A stretch of DNA of 64,000 nucleotides, taken from assembly GCA_958450365.1 (NCBI GenBank), contig CAUEEP010000884.1, positions 1 through 64,000 on the forward strand, given 5' to 3'. Shown here piece by piece: positions 41,151-52,746 of this stretch. The translations under genes were made by a program, and so were the position numbers. Origin of the DNA: Mesorhabditis belari (Eukaryota > Nematoda > Chromadorea > Rhabditida > Rhabditidae). The notes under the pieces were generated by a model. The model searched no databases, had not been told where the DNA came from, and was given only the letters and a program-made list of their open reading frames with translations. Each line of letters begins with the position of its first letter. Within the stretch, counting starts at the first letter, position 1.

Positions 41151-44150
41151 ATTTCCAGAGTTGATACGTATCGATATGGTTCGATACATGTATTGCTTAG
41201 GCTAGTCTTTTCATGAGACAAATTGTCTTTTGTATGGAAATTTGTAGATGAACCCATCACAATGCAATCGGGGCTAAAAACGCACTTTCAAGCAAAAGCG
41301 TTTCAAACAATAAAATCATCTTAAAAAAAGTATTTGAATCGAATTTTGAACAAATAACGGGAAAAATTCAGATCTCTTTCAGATTTTCATAGTTATTCCC
41401 AACCAAAAAAAAAACCACCCATTAACTTTCCAGACAATGCTTGAACTCAATTCCCTTTGAAACTCACGAATTTCAAAAACGTTCAGTATTTTTCAGTATT
41501 TGTTAAAAAGTACTAGAATAAATAATCCCTTTAAAATTTGACTGTGAATAAATAAAATTGATCGTCTTTTCTAAATGAGAAGACCCCTACACCATTGCTT
41601 CTCATACTTATACTCAAGCTCGGTCCACTTTGAAACTTTGATTTTGTGAACATTTAAATCGTGTGACTGCCAGCATTCACATCATTTCTTTCATTTAAAA
41701 CTTTATTTAACATTGATAACATTTACCAAACTGCCGTTGAGAATCATGAATGCTAAACTTTATGGAAGCTAAACGTGCTCGCCGGTTTCTAAAAGAAGTT
41801 ATTTCCCCATTTCTTGTCAGCATTTTGTTGTAACTCATTTTCATCGAAAAGCTTTGAATTCATCAGCATTCACGATAAGCATTCACGCAAAGAATTAAGT
41901 GCAAACTCTTTGCGCCAAATGTTTTACGCAACACGATGAAAATTCATTTCATTCGCAAGGGAAAGAATTAGATGCTAATTCGAATATTCGTTGCGCCAAT
42001 TTTTAAATTTTCTACCCAACACGATTGATGATTTCTTTTGTAAGTTTGGGTTGGAATGTACTGCTTTTTACTGGAAAAAGAGAGGCTCTTTCAGCTGTTT
42101 ATCACCAAAAATGACCAGCTGAGTGGAATGAGGGAGGAAATGGGTAAAAATATTAAACAAAACTCTTGGAAACACCAGAAAATCTTAATACAAAATGTTT
42201 TAAAGAACAAAAAGGGAGGGGAAAAATCATATGGTTTTACGGTTTGAAAAACTGACATCAATTAAATGATTCGGTTTAAAAGCATTCAATCTCAGGGTTC
42301 AGGGTGAATATTTTGAAACACGAGAGCTTCAAATCAAGCATTTGATGGATTTTCTTGCAAGTTTCTTTTCCGCAAACTCAATCGAAATATATTATAGTAC
42401 TTGTGACACAAAACGTACACTTTGATGCTATGGAAGCGTGATATATAACTTTGCAATTTGAATGCACCGATCAAATTCAAATTTCATTTGAAAGCAATTT
42501 GAATGCATTTTCTAATATTTTTAGTCCAAAAAAGGAATACAGATAGTCTGGAATATGTCTATCAACTTATAGATGGATTTCTCGTTTATGACATTACTTT
42601 TTTGTAAGTGCATCTATCAGCCTCAGCACTTGCTATTTAAGACGCACAAAAGGTCAACTCTCGATTACATTATGACCTCGTTTATGACATTACATTTCGA
42701 TTTATAATCGCTCAAAGTGAAACACGATCTTTAGAATCTTCATTCAATTTTTAGAATCAATACCGGATCAGTTTCTCGTGATTAGTTCAAAGAAATTGAA
42801 ACTTTACTTCTATAGTTAGATTTTTCAAATCTCATAGCTCATTTCTCGTATCAATACGCATCCAATTTCTGAATTCTGAATCATGCACGAAAAAGTTGAC
42901 GTATCTTGTTTGTGAGATAAAATCTCCTCAAAGCAAAAAAACAAATGAGTCTAGGCATTAGTCAAGGAAAAGCAGACAGTGAGGGGAATTTTCTTGCGTT
43001 TTGTGTTCGAGTTTCAAAATTCGTGTGAACGCAAGACTTTTGAATGCAAGGTTTTTCGCCATTCTTGAATGTAAGAGTATTTAGGAAAGAGTTTATTGTA
43101 TGAATATTGCAAAAATAGGGAAATTTAGATCGAACAAAAAAACTATCAAAAAATTTTCAAAACTGAAAGAGAGATATTGGAAGTGAGATGGGGACCTGAA
43201 AAAAGAAAGCTTGAAATAGCAAAATGAGGTTTTTTGAAATCCGGGGAATCCTGGGGGAATCCGAATCCAGCATCAGCTTCTCGAAATGTCAAAGCTAGTA
43301 CCAGATTTGGATTCTTCATCCCAGAGACCTTAATCTTTAAAATTGAATCGTAATTGAACTCCGAAACGTTTCGAGTGATCAAAACACCAAAAATGTTCTT
43401 TCCGCAAATGTGTTCAAAAGTAAAACGAGGAAAAATGGAACAAAAAGTGAAATAAAAAGGCTTAAAAATAAAATTTCTATCAAGTTCTATGAATAAAAGC
43501 CATACAATCACATAAAGCTTTCAGTTTTTCTAAAGTCTATTGGGAATTTTGAGAGATCCGAACAAATAACAACACAAAATTGACGATTTGGGATCTTGGA
43601 AAAGTAAAATTCTTGTTTGAATATGTTTAGATTTGATGAAAATATAGAAATTCAGTTAAGGAATATAATAAAAACGGAGAAGACAAGTAAAAACTAAACA
43701 GTAGAAAGAGTTGGAAAGTTCGACTGAAACTTTGAAACACGAAATCCCGTTGAGAGACCAAAGAAATGGAGCGGACAGTGACGAGCTCTGGAAGGTTAAA
43801 AATTAAAGTTACTTTTGAAGAATTAAAACCAAATTTCTTTGGGGTTTTAAAGAGAGTTTACCCTTGCATTTGGGTGATCAATTTCCCGAGAAACGCCAAG
43901 AAAAAACCCCAAATCGCAAAGATAAGAGAGAAATTGATTCTTTTTTTGCGTTTCACGAGGAAGTCTTGCTCTTTTGGCCTTCCCTTGGAAAAATATTTCT
44001 TGCAAATTTCAATTTGTTTCAAATGTAACCTTTATATTTTGATTCAGAAACGAAAATATTCTCTTACTTTGAGACTTTTGAAACATCATTTTTATAAATC
44101 ATTCACTCAACCCAAAGTCAGCGTTCTCTTTCAGTCAGTTTTATGTTGTT

Positions 44151-44440
44151 TTATAAACCTGTAGCTTCTAAGTCATCAATTCTATTCATTTTAAAAGTTA
44201 ATTGTTGCCTTTTAAAACCCAATATTAAATTTGATTCTGAAAATCGACTAACTGAATCAGCTCCTTTTTTTGTAAGATTATATGAAGGATCATAAGGCTC
44301 AGTCAATGATACCAAAATTGGACTGATCGGATGAAAACTGGCGGCGAGATTACTACCGTTTGTCTGTAATGGGTGCCTTTTAGAAAAGGCCATAGCCGAG
44401 AGGAACACAATCTTTTCTGAGTCTATTCTGAGTCTTCTCT
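44151..44440 (-). CDS. Possible C-terminal exon in copy A
   Basis: The minus strand reads EKIVFLSAMAFSKRHPLQTN, then PILVSLTEPYDPSYNLTKKG and ends EATGL-stop, with several CTCAG acceptors at 44410-44435. Composition is coding-like. Copy B lacks the middle of this segment (59.6-59.7 kb), so B could not encode it. It may follow the Glu/Lys exon at 44472-44621. No family recognised. Confidence 0.35.
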
Positions 44441-44471
44441 GAGACATTACTTGTATTTTACTATCACCCAC

Positions 44472-44621
44472 CATTTCTCGTCTTTCTTTTTCTTTTCTTC
44501 TTCTTCTTCTTCTCTTTTTTTCTTCTCCTTTTCCTCCCGTTCTTTCTCTTCTTTTCTTTCTCTGTGTCCGCCCATTCAGTAAAATTTGGGTGACTCGGCT
44601 CAGGAAATGGCATTGTCACTT
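44472..44621 (-). pseudogene. Glu/Lys-rich exon, copy A version
   Basis: Homologous to 59733-59883 but one base shorter and with purine-run indels, so the acidic reading frame turns into a Lys/Arg run (KKEKKKKKKRKRK). Same acceptor (AACTTTCAG) and donor position (GTGGGT). Opens VTMPFPEPSHPNFTEWA. Confidence 0.45.
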
Positions 44622-45721
44622 CTGAAAGTTGGGTAAGATGAAGACTTGAACTACTAAAAACAAACTTTCTTATAGGTTTAATGTAAAATAAAAAATGGAG
44701 AGAGATTAGAGTAGAAAGAGCTTTTTCGTGATTTCTATTTGACCAAAATTTGACACTAAATTGACCAAAAGAGGAATTAACAGGAATGCTTATGGTTAAT
44801 TTTGGTTTGGATTTTGGGAGCTTAACGTATAAAAAGAAATTGTAATCGATAATGCGAAAGTTTTGATTTGTGTGCGTTTGATAGAGAAAGCGACAAACTT
44901 TTAAGCTTAGGTAACGAATTTTTTTCGATATATATTTTGTGCAAGGGAATTGGGCATGGAGGGAAAACTGTTCTTCAAACGTTTTCGGAACTCTTTTTAT
45001 GCACCGAACAGCCCAATGCAAGAATGCATATTCTTGCATTGGGCAGTTTTTACGAATATTTTGTAATTTTGTCTTTTGTGCAAGAGAATTGGGTATGGAG
45101 GGAACCTGGGAAAGGGAGAGAATTTGAATTTGGATTAACATTGAAAATATGGACAAGTGTTCCAACAATGAGTTCAAGTCCTGATCTGGCTTAGAATTAA
45201 GGCTAAGCTGTAATCCCTTGTTAATAATGCTCAGCCTTTAAAAAACTCCTGAAAAAAACCCGTTCAATGTAATTCAAAATCTATCTACTTTACTTTATGC
45301 TCTCAAGCTTTATTAACGCACTTCTGCTGGCACATGGTTTTTTAGGACAAAAGGTGCACCAAAAGAAGGAAAGCTGCTCAAGTAAAGATAGAATAAAATG
45401 TAAATTGACTACAGTATTACAGCACTTGTCATTTCTCAAATAACATAAAGTACCTGAAAGTTCTCGAGAAGATGACAAATACTTCGAGAATACAGTAACG
45501 AAACGAATTCGTTCAACTGAGCTTCTAACGTTTTCGGAACTCTTTTTATGGCCAGTTGAAATTTTTATGAAAGAATATGCAATTGGGCAGTTTTCTGTGA
45601 ATATTTTGGAACGCCCACCGTATTTTTTTTGAGGGGTCACTGACCTCTTTTTCCCTTTTCTCCTTTCAGCCCTCTTCTTGTTTTTCTTTTTTCTCAATTC
45701 TATACGTATTTACTATATTTA

Positions 45722-46246
45722 CCGTATTCTCTCTAATAGAGGTGCACTCTCTAACAGTATTGCGGTCCAGGAGGGGGTTGAAAAAATAGTAGTGCGCGCC
45801 CGAAAATTTGAATTTCTGTTTGCTTCTTTTTCATCTAAACCTTTTTGACTTTATGTTTATGTGACATTCTAAAGCTATTCAAGCAACCAAAAGTGAGGCT
45901 TTTTTTTATTCATTTATTAACTATTCTTCCCATGAAAAAGTTAGCAAAAAATCTAAAATTGTTGTGCAAAGTGCTCCAGTTGAATCACAAGCTCCAGTTG
46001 AATCACAAGCTCCAGTTTGTCGACCCAGATCTATCCAAATTGTCAACTCGCCGGCCCACAACTGTATGTCAAAAGGAGCCAAAGGAGTACGTGAAAGAAT
46101 TGCAAGAATTTTTGGAATAAAGTTTATATCTGCCTTACTTTGGTAAATGATAAAACTCTTTAATAGTAGTGCACTCTCTAATAGTATTGCGGTCCAGGAG
46201 GGGGTTCAAAAAATAGTAGTGCGCACTACTATTAGAGAGAATACGG
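45722..46246 (+). mobile_element. CCGTATTCTCTCTAATAG-end element carrying a coding-like segment
   Basis: Ends CCGTATTCTCTCTAATAG and complement, TA flanks; subterminal TGCGGTCCAGGAGGGGGTT occurs near both ends, but in direct orientation. Copy B has an empty site at about 60918 (ATATTCAACTTC against ATATTTA...TAACTT). The inside plus strand at 45955-46122 reads QSAPVESQAPVESQAPV, CRPRSIQIVNSPAHN and GVRERIARIFGIK-stop: coding-like and GC-richer than its surroundings. Confidence 0.8.
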
Positions 46247-46439
46247 TAACTTATTTTTGTACTAGCTATAAGAAAGTTTTTTGAATGTGAAATCTTGTTG
46301 AGGGATGGGACCAATTTGGGAACAATGGCATGGAGAATTCAAGGAAATAAGTAAGCTACAGCAGCTGGCATTTGATCATTCATTAGTTTGTCTAATCTGG
46401 AAACCAAAGAATGAGATGGCAGCGTTGGTTGTCTTTTTT

Positions 46440-46509
46440 GGTTGAGACTGGAATTCGAACTAGTGTCTTCTCGATTACCACGTAAACGCTCAACGAATTG
46501 AGCTACATC
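46440..46509 (-). ncRNA. tRNA-derived sequence, copy A
   Basis: The minus strand has an A-box-like GTAGCTCAATTCGTTGAGCG and a B-box-like AGTTCGAATTCC at tRNA spacing, but the anticodon arm and acceptor stem do not pair. A tRNA relic or SINE head, not a tRNA gene. Confidence 0.5.
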
Positions 46510-47304
46510 GATACGTATCCAAATCCAGTGAATTCTTTACCAGTTTAAAATTAATTTAGAATTTACCAGTACTCTATTTCGAAGTGTTTTCTAAAACGTG
46601 TTCACTTTCTCTTTCTACCGTAGTCTTGTCTTTGCTTTTGTTCAATCTATTCACTTTTTGTTTGATTGAGTGAGTGTTCACAAAGTTCACAAAATTGGAT
46701 AAAAAGCAGAGCCAAAAAAAGAATCAGTGTCAGTTTTATCAGTGGTTTTTTAGGATTTGCTCAAATACGTATGAGTGAGCATACTGAAGTCAATACGTAT
46801 TTTCTGACTCACCACATCTAATTCCTGCAAGACTTCCTGATAAGACCTTGTTAGGTTACAGAAGTGAACCGAGAAACCTAGGGAAAAAGAAATTTTACGC
46901 GAATTTTCCAAACTTACTGACAAGCATCATTTTTTATTTCTCAAAAGTCCATTTTTCTTGAATAAAAACCTCTCCATTCGGTGTGGAATGACTTTTTTGG
47001 AGAAATGTTTCAGGTTTGAACATGCAGATATCAAGAAACAAAGGAGGCAAACGTCTGGACTTCGAGAAATCTGAAAAGCACAAAATTTTGCCCTTAAAAA
47101 GCTTTGGTCAGTTTACAAACGAACGTATTCAACTGAGAACTAGGATGAGAAATCTTGAGAAAAAGCCAGGGTTTCAAAAACATTGGAGCCACTTACAAGT
47201 TGTGATTTGATTAGACTAACCCTTCTTGAAAGAGTTTTCTAAAAATTGAGTCTAAGGAAAAGCTACAGAAGCCTGTTAAAGCTAGTACTAATTTGCACAC
47301 GATG

Positions 47305-47531
47305 AAGAGTCTGAACCAGTAATAATTTAGGCTCGGAAGAATTGGACACGTTTTCTTAAATGCACTTTTTAGAGAATGCTTTAATCCCATGAAATACAGT
47401 CTATATGGGTTTGTAACTGTCGAGTCCACTATAAAGTAAATATCTTACAACTTATTCGAATCTTACCTTGGAAGTGACAGTTAAAAACGAGCAAGCAAAC
47501 AAGCATTGCTTTAAAATTCGATCATGATTCA
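47305..47531. repeat. Direct repeat flanking the SL1-bearing insert, left
   Basis: About 226 bp from AGAGTCTGAACCAGTAATAA to CATGATTCA, almost identical to 47821-48046. Confidence 0.92.
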
Positions 47532-47811
47532 GAGGACGATCGCGTCGAGCCCATACGCCGTCAGAATTCCCTCGAGGAGCCATCGGTCAGCGTTTCTCCG
47601 TGACATCGAGTCCATCGTGGGGCACAACACCGCTTCAGGCAGTCCCTCGATGACGACGTGGTAGGACGAGTCGAGCTGCTTGGCCAGTCCGACGTCGAAC
47701 GCAAAGTCGGGCGGTCTCCATCGTAGCGGTGGCAATGGGTGGAGCGGGTGGTAGCCAGGGAACATCTCACCGTCGAATATACGAATACCTCAAACTTGGG
47801 TAATTAAAACC
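47529..47811 (-). pseudogene. GC-rich ORF headed by a spliced-leader 1 sequence (probable mRNA retrocopy)
   Basis: On the minus strand 47811-47789 ends AATTACCCAAGTTTGAG, preceded by GGTTTT: nematode SL1 with one additional T. A 23 nt leader follows, then ATG at 47765 and a 78-codon ORF (MFPGYHPLHPLPPLRWRPPD; FAFDVGLAKQLDSSYHVVIE; WLLEGILTAYGLDAIVL). GC is about 60 percent against a 35 percent background. The stop TGA is made by the first bases of the flanking direct repeat, so the ORF is probably cut short. SL, short leader and ORF in one uninterrupted block is what a reverse-transcribed trans-spliced mRNA would look like. No Sm-site (AATTTTTGG-like) follows the leader, arguing against an SL RNA gene. 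Protein family not recognised. Confidence 0.7.
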
Positions 47812-47820
47812 TGAAGATTA

Positions 47821-48046
47821 AGAGTCTGAACCAGTAATAATTTAGACTCGGAAGAATAAGACACCTTTTCTTAAACGCACTTTTTAGAGAGTGCTTTAAT
47901 CCCATGAAATATGTTCTATATGGGTTTGTAACTGGCGAGTCCACTATAAAGTAAATATCTTACAACTTATTCGAATCTTACCTTGGAAGTGACAGTTAAA
48001 AACGAGCAAGCAAACAAGCATTGCTTTAAAATTTGATCATGATTCA
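47821..48046. repeat. Direct repeat flanking the SL1-bearing insert, right
   Basis: Second copy of 47305-47531, same orientation, about ten differences. Confidence 0.92.
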
Positions 48047-48345
48047 TGGTCGAATTAAGATTCGTTTCAATTTCATTACTTTGTCGAATTTGAAACAAAA
48101 AGCTTTAAAATTATGTCAATCGCAAAACAGCTTTATCATTTTTCATTGGCATTCCATTTTCTATTGCTAGAAACAAAGCATACGATAGATTGAAAGCGAA
48201 AATTACGTAATGTTTTCTTTGAAAAGGAAAAACAAACATTGAGACTTTTTCTTCTCATTGTTTTAGTAATGACAACACAATAGTCTAACACATCGACACA
48301 TTGAACGGGAATTGACGACAAAATGATTCATTTAGATTGCAACTA

Positions 48346-48762
48346 CACTGCTCCACATAAGCCGCATCCCTGTATTTTGCAAAAAGAGGATTTCTAAAAA
48401 TTTTTGACCGAAGTTGTAAAAGAGAAAAGTTGTCATTTTTGTCATTTCATTGTCTTACATGAAAGCTAAGTACAAATTTGCCTATTCAAAGTCAAAAATA
48501 TGTCATTCTATTGAAAATCTATTCAAGAACGGACCGCGTTTGTGCAAAAAGAGCAGCGCTCACAGAGGATTTGACCGAGCTGCTTCTTTCAACTCTTAGA
48601 ATTTACAGAAACGTTGTAGGGCCTAAATCTTTTCGGATTCAAGTTACTAAGAGTGTATAATTAACGATCTAGGATTAAAGGATAAAGGATTTTTATTTAG
48701 TCCATCTGTGAAGATCGAGTCATAAAGGTTTGTCGGGGTTTTTCCTGGTCACCCTGTCTTAA
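48346..48762. repeat. Dispersed ~0.4 kb repeat, copy 1
   Basis: Inverted relative to 63622-64000. One edge is CAGGGTGACCAGGAAAAACC (minus-strand view), a Tc1-like terminus; the other is around ACAGGGATGCGGCTTATGTG. An ORF of 60 codons at 48478-48660 is interrupted in the other copy. Confidence 0.85.
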
Positions 48763-48804
48763 CATTTGTTTAAATTTGGAAATCACAGTTTTGGAATACA
48801 GCAA

Positions 48805-49333
48805 TTACGATTGAGATAATAGTAGAAGTGGAATAAAACAAAAAACGATGAAAGGATAGAATCTAGTATTTTTGATACTTTTGGTGCTTTGGGTTTGTTT
48901 TGCTTTTTTTCGGACAGGCTTAATCATCGTTGGAGTGGCTCTGAAATTGATCTTTATCATTTCTGATATCTCAAACATTACAGATATTGATATTTGCCGA
49001 TTAAACCCAATTTCCAATCGGTAGACTAGACAAAAATAAATAGCTTCGATCGATTCCCTGATCCCTTGGGATGATCAGAAATGACAAAGATCAATTTCAA
49101 AGCCCTTGGGTACAAATTTACAGCTGAATACCTTTTTGTATCAAGAAAGTGAGTAAGCTGAAGATTAGCTGAAGATTAACTAAAGATCCAATCTATCCAT
49201 TGATTCTCTGAGGGTTCACAAAGGATATTGAAAGATACAAAAAGCGGATAGATTGGATAAAAATAGAGACAGGTTCACGGTAGAAAGGGGACACGTTTTA
49301 GAAAATGCTTTAGATTGTGTGGCAATCACTCAC
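48805..49333 (-). other. Region with a possible C-terminal exon and a palindromic repeat half
   Basis: The minus strand from about 48964 to 48818 gives TMIKPVRKKAKQTQ followed by a hydrophobic end FYPFIVFCFIPLLLLSQS-stop after a GATCAATTTCAG acceptor, which would suit a GPI-anchored or tail-anchored protein. Joining it directly to the exon at 49334-49494 would create a stop codon, so the link is unproven. Confidence 0.35.
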
Positions 49334-49494
49334 CAACTCCCTCCATTTCCCTCTCCCTGTCGTGCTCGTTTCTCCTCATTTCTCCAATGTTGTCTTCTCC
49401 CATTTTCCTGTCTTTCCTTCTCTTCGGCCTCCAGCACCCAATCGGGCACCGTGCAAGCAAATACAGATACTATAACTAGACAAAAACTAGACAT
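49334..49494 (-). CDS. First exon of a putative secreted peptide gene
   Basis: ATG at 49494 opens MSSFCLVIVSVFACTVPDWV, a signal-peptide-like start, then a Glu/Arg-rich stretch with paired basic residues (NGRRQHWRNEEKRARQGEG) up to a consensus donor GTGAGT at 49333. GC content is higher than nearby DNA. Its 5' flank (49468-49570) is repeated in tandem at 49740-49860 without the coding part. Later exons are not identified. Confidence 0.45.
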
Positions 49495-50099
49495 TATAGT
49501 ATTTTTGCAGTTAAAGTTCACGATATCAATGGCTTACTCTTGTGAAGTTCAGACGCAGTGCTTGGCGTACGGTAGCCGTACGGTTCTTATTTTGCCAATC
49601 TTTGTCATTGTTCTCGAGGTTGTGTTGATCATTTGTTTGAGCTGTTGTTTGAGCTCGTCTGAAATTGTTTGAATTTGTTGCAGTTTCTGGAAACTAAAGA
49701 TATTTCGTCTTGTCGGCTGTATTCTCTATTCTGGATACTGTAACTAGACAAGACAAGACGACAAACTAGCCATTATAGTATTTTTGCAGTTAAAGTTCAC
49801 GATATCAATGGTTTACTCTTGTGAAGTTCAGACGCAAGTGCTTGGAGTACGGTAGCCAAAAGGATATGACAGTGCAGTAGAATATCCCGTCAACCAGTAT
49901 TGTATCTAAAAGCAATATTTGATTGAATCGAATGAATGCATTATGTGGCCCATTTCCACTAGTTTATATCCCTTTTCGAAGTTTCAAAACTTTTTGAATT
50001 TTGAAATTTTCGAAATACAGGATTAGCTAAACGTGGACTGCCCGAGATTTCGGTTCATTGTAGTATGTAGTATTGTAGGTGGCAGCTCATTGAAATTGA

Positions 50100-50870
50100 T
50101 AGCCTAATCTTGTCTTTTAACTTATTGTAGTGGTCAGTAGATTCGTAATTTTCGTGATGAAGAGGAAGATGATCGGGATGTCTTCTTTGCTCACCCATCG
50201 GAACGAAACATGGAAAAGAAATCCATCAAGCAACAAAGTCAACCAATCTCGGGTTTTAACATTTAACAAAAGAATTCCCCGGATCGTCTTCTCAAGTTTG
50301 ACGTGCAAGTCTTTGACGCTCTTGAAACATGATCTCTTCATCGACTCAGCCCTACGAAGATCCAATCAATCCAACGGTTCCCGATTGGGCTTTGTGAAGT
50401 GAGATTTCGGTTTATTGGTGATTTCAGATAATTCATTGAAATTGATAGCCTAATCTTGTCTTTTAACTTATTGTAGTGGTCAGTAGACTCGAGTTTTGGT
50501 TAAAAAGTGTCCCCTTTCTCTTTTCACCGTAATTTTGTCTCTATTTTTATAGAATCTATCTAGTTCTTGTATCTTTCGATATCCTTTGTGAACTCTCAAA
50601 GACAAAAAGTAGATAAATTAGAGATTAGGGTAGAAAGAGAAAGAGAAAGGCCAACTGTCCCAGTTCATTTCGATTTGTAATTGCTAAAAATGAAACACGA
50701 TTTTTAGAATCTCCATCGAATCCTTGCAGATCGCATTCTATCACTTCACTTCACTTCAAAACTGCAAAACGATGATCTCACAAAACCGATAATTCCCGTT
50801 TTCAAATCAATCAATTCGAAACATTCTCTATCCACCAGTCACTCGCCTTCAGTGCATATCTTTATTTATT
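50100..50870. repeat. Inverted third copy of part of the segmental duplication
   Basis: Reverse complement of about 40230-40750 (and 55050-55560), with an extra segment at 50152-50310 interrupting it. Shares GTCGATGAAGAGATCAT and GTCTACTGTCCACTACAAT-like stretches. Confidence 0.85.
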
Positions 50871-51449
50871 TATCCCCTTTCTCTTTCCACCTTGTCGCCA
50901 TTTTTATTCAATTTATCCACTTTTGTATCTTTTGTACCATAAAAAAAGTCCATCCTTATTACATGAAAAGTTGTCCTTTTATCACCGAAATACGTAAGGA
51001 AGAATCTCTCTAAATTCCTTGCGAAAGAGAACAAAAGATCCAATTGATAAATTGATCGACTTGTTAAAATGATAAATGACTCGGTAAAAATTTTCTTTTC
51101 CATTCATAAATAACCCATAATTCTCTCTTGTTCTCTCTTGCACGGAAGCGAGAGATTTTTTTTCATACGTATTTCGGCGATATAAGAAAAACTTTTCATG
51201 TAATACGTATAGACTTATTTCATTTCTTTCTACTTTTATATTTAGTCTAGTCTAACAAAAAACGAGTTCCACTTTGAACGACCTCAAAGACGACCATCAA
51301 TCACTTTCTTCTATCTTTTCACAGATTTTTAACGTCATGAATTTCTCATTTTAGTATTCCTTCTACTTTTATAGTTAGTTTATGAAATACTTTTTTAAAA
51401 TTATACTTTATATTTAGACTTTGTCTATGAAAGTGTATGAAAGTCTATG

Positions 51450-51585
51450 AAATGCTGTACTGAGACTGTACTGTACTGAGACTGTACTGTACTGAGACTG
51501 TACTGTACTGAGACTGTACTGTACTGAGACTGTACTGTACTGAGACTGTACTGTACTGAGACTGTACTGTACTGAAATACTGAGA
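51450..51585. repeat. 16 bp satellite GAGACTGTACTGTACT
   Basis: Eight copies, nearly identical. Confidence 0.93.
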
Positions 51586-52395
51586 CTATACCTGTAAATT
51601 TATTAACAAAAAATCACCACGAATATTTTCAATATTTACAACTAATGACTAGAAAGAAAAGAGAAAAAGAAAGATTAAAATAAGAGAAAAAGAGGTGAGA
51701 ATCGAAAGAAAAGTCAAAATTATAGATAAAATCTTGTAATTTCTTTGCAATTTTATGTCAAAAATATAGAAAAATAAACCAAAATAAAAAATAGTTGTTT
51801 GCGTTGGAATAGTAGAGATTTTTGTGGAGATTCGAAGAAAAGAGACCATTTTGGTTGAGCGGATATTGCATTGGGTTACTGTAATGGGATTCATTGATTC
51901 TTTTAGGATTATAGCTTTTGACAAATAAAATATTCAATTTAATTCGTTATCGGGTATTGGCTACCAGGTGGATGACGGTAATTTTAGGTTTTGTACCGTG
52001 AAAATAAAGAACCCGACTTTAATCTGCGTGTATCTTTGTAGCTTAAACTTGACCTAAAATTTTAATTCCTGATCTCAGCAGAAATATTCTAATATTTGGA
52101 ATGGATCTACTAGAAAGTGACCTATTTCTGATGACCTATCAGAAAAAGGTCACTTTCTAGTAGTCATCAGAAATTACCACAATCTTTGTGTGTTTTAATT
52201 TGAACTAACATTGAATCTTATTCAAAGGAGACTACGGTAATTGTACCTTTCGTGAGCTTATGTATAAAACGAATGACTCTAGACTTTGACTAACACTGAA
52301 TCTTATTCAAAGAACTATAATATTTCCAAATTTTCCTAAATATCACCTGTAAAATCACAAATATTCTCATCGTTGCCATTTTTGCCGACTCATCC

Positions 52396-52746
52396 CTACT
52401 GCCTTCTCTTTACATTATACCAAGCATCTTCTTTAATCGTAATCTCCAAAGGATCTCCTGGATGACATTGCAACGATCCGGCCGACATTTTTGATCTGAA
52501 TTTAACTGTGAAAATGATTTCTGGATATAATATTGTAATTTTAAAGCCAAGTTACTCTAATTTTCACTAAGAAGCCTCACTTTTCCCTTGGAAATTCAAC
52601 GAAGAGGATCCTTATCAGTCTACTTTTACCGAATCACAATCGTTATACACTTAGAAAAACGAAGTTGCAAATAATCTTTCTAATTTTTTCTTTTTAACTT
52701 ACTTTTCATCAATATTCATCCAATCACTTGTTGTCACATCTGACAT
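52396..52746 (-). CDS. Possible small two-exon gene
   Basis: Exon 52703-52746 reads MSDVTTSDWMNIDE and ends in phase 2 at GTAAGT; exon 52396-52495 (acceptor AAATTCAG) completes the codon and reads SKMSAGSLQCHPGDPLEITI, KEDAWYNVKRRQ-stop. A donor-like GTAAAG after DAWYN could continue to further exons. Phase agreement and codon content support it; no homology recognised. Cytoplasmic, no signal peptide. Confidence 0.45.

Larger units (their letters stand above)
40077..47103. repeat. Segmental duplication copy A (~7.0 kb)
   Basis: Matches 54901-61761 in the same orientation over almost its whole length, with many small indels. Specific to A: the element at 45722-46246 and a larger block around 43.2-43.5 kb. 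Copy A keeps some coding-like exons that are frameshifted in B, and the reverse. Confidence 0.92.
49495..52395. other. Mostly non-coding stretch
   Basis: Holds the inverted third piece of the segmental duplication (50.1-50.9 kb), a 16 bp satellite and AT-rich sequence. The minus strand 50152-50340 reads AESMKRSCFKSVKDLHVKLE and on to FHVSFRW before a GTGAGC donor; coding-like but isolated. Confidence 0.5.

Noticed and set aside
44464..45177. 237-codon minus-strand ORF as one gene
   Set aside because: Only the last part matches a spliced exon shared with copy B; the rest is AT-rich read-through with no family resemblance and is not open in copy B.
46440..46509. Functional tRNA gene
   Set aside because: A- and B-box-like sequences are present but acceptor and anticodon stems do not pair and the anticodon loop cannot be placed.
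47789..47811. SL1 RNA gene
   Set aside because: No Sm-binding site and no SL RNA-like fold after the leader; an ORF starts 23 nt later instead.
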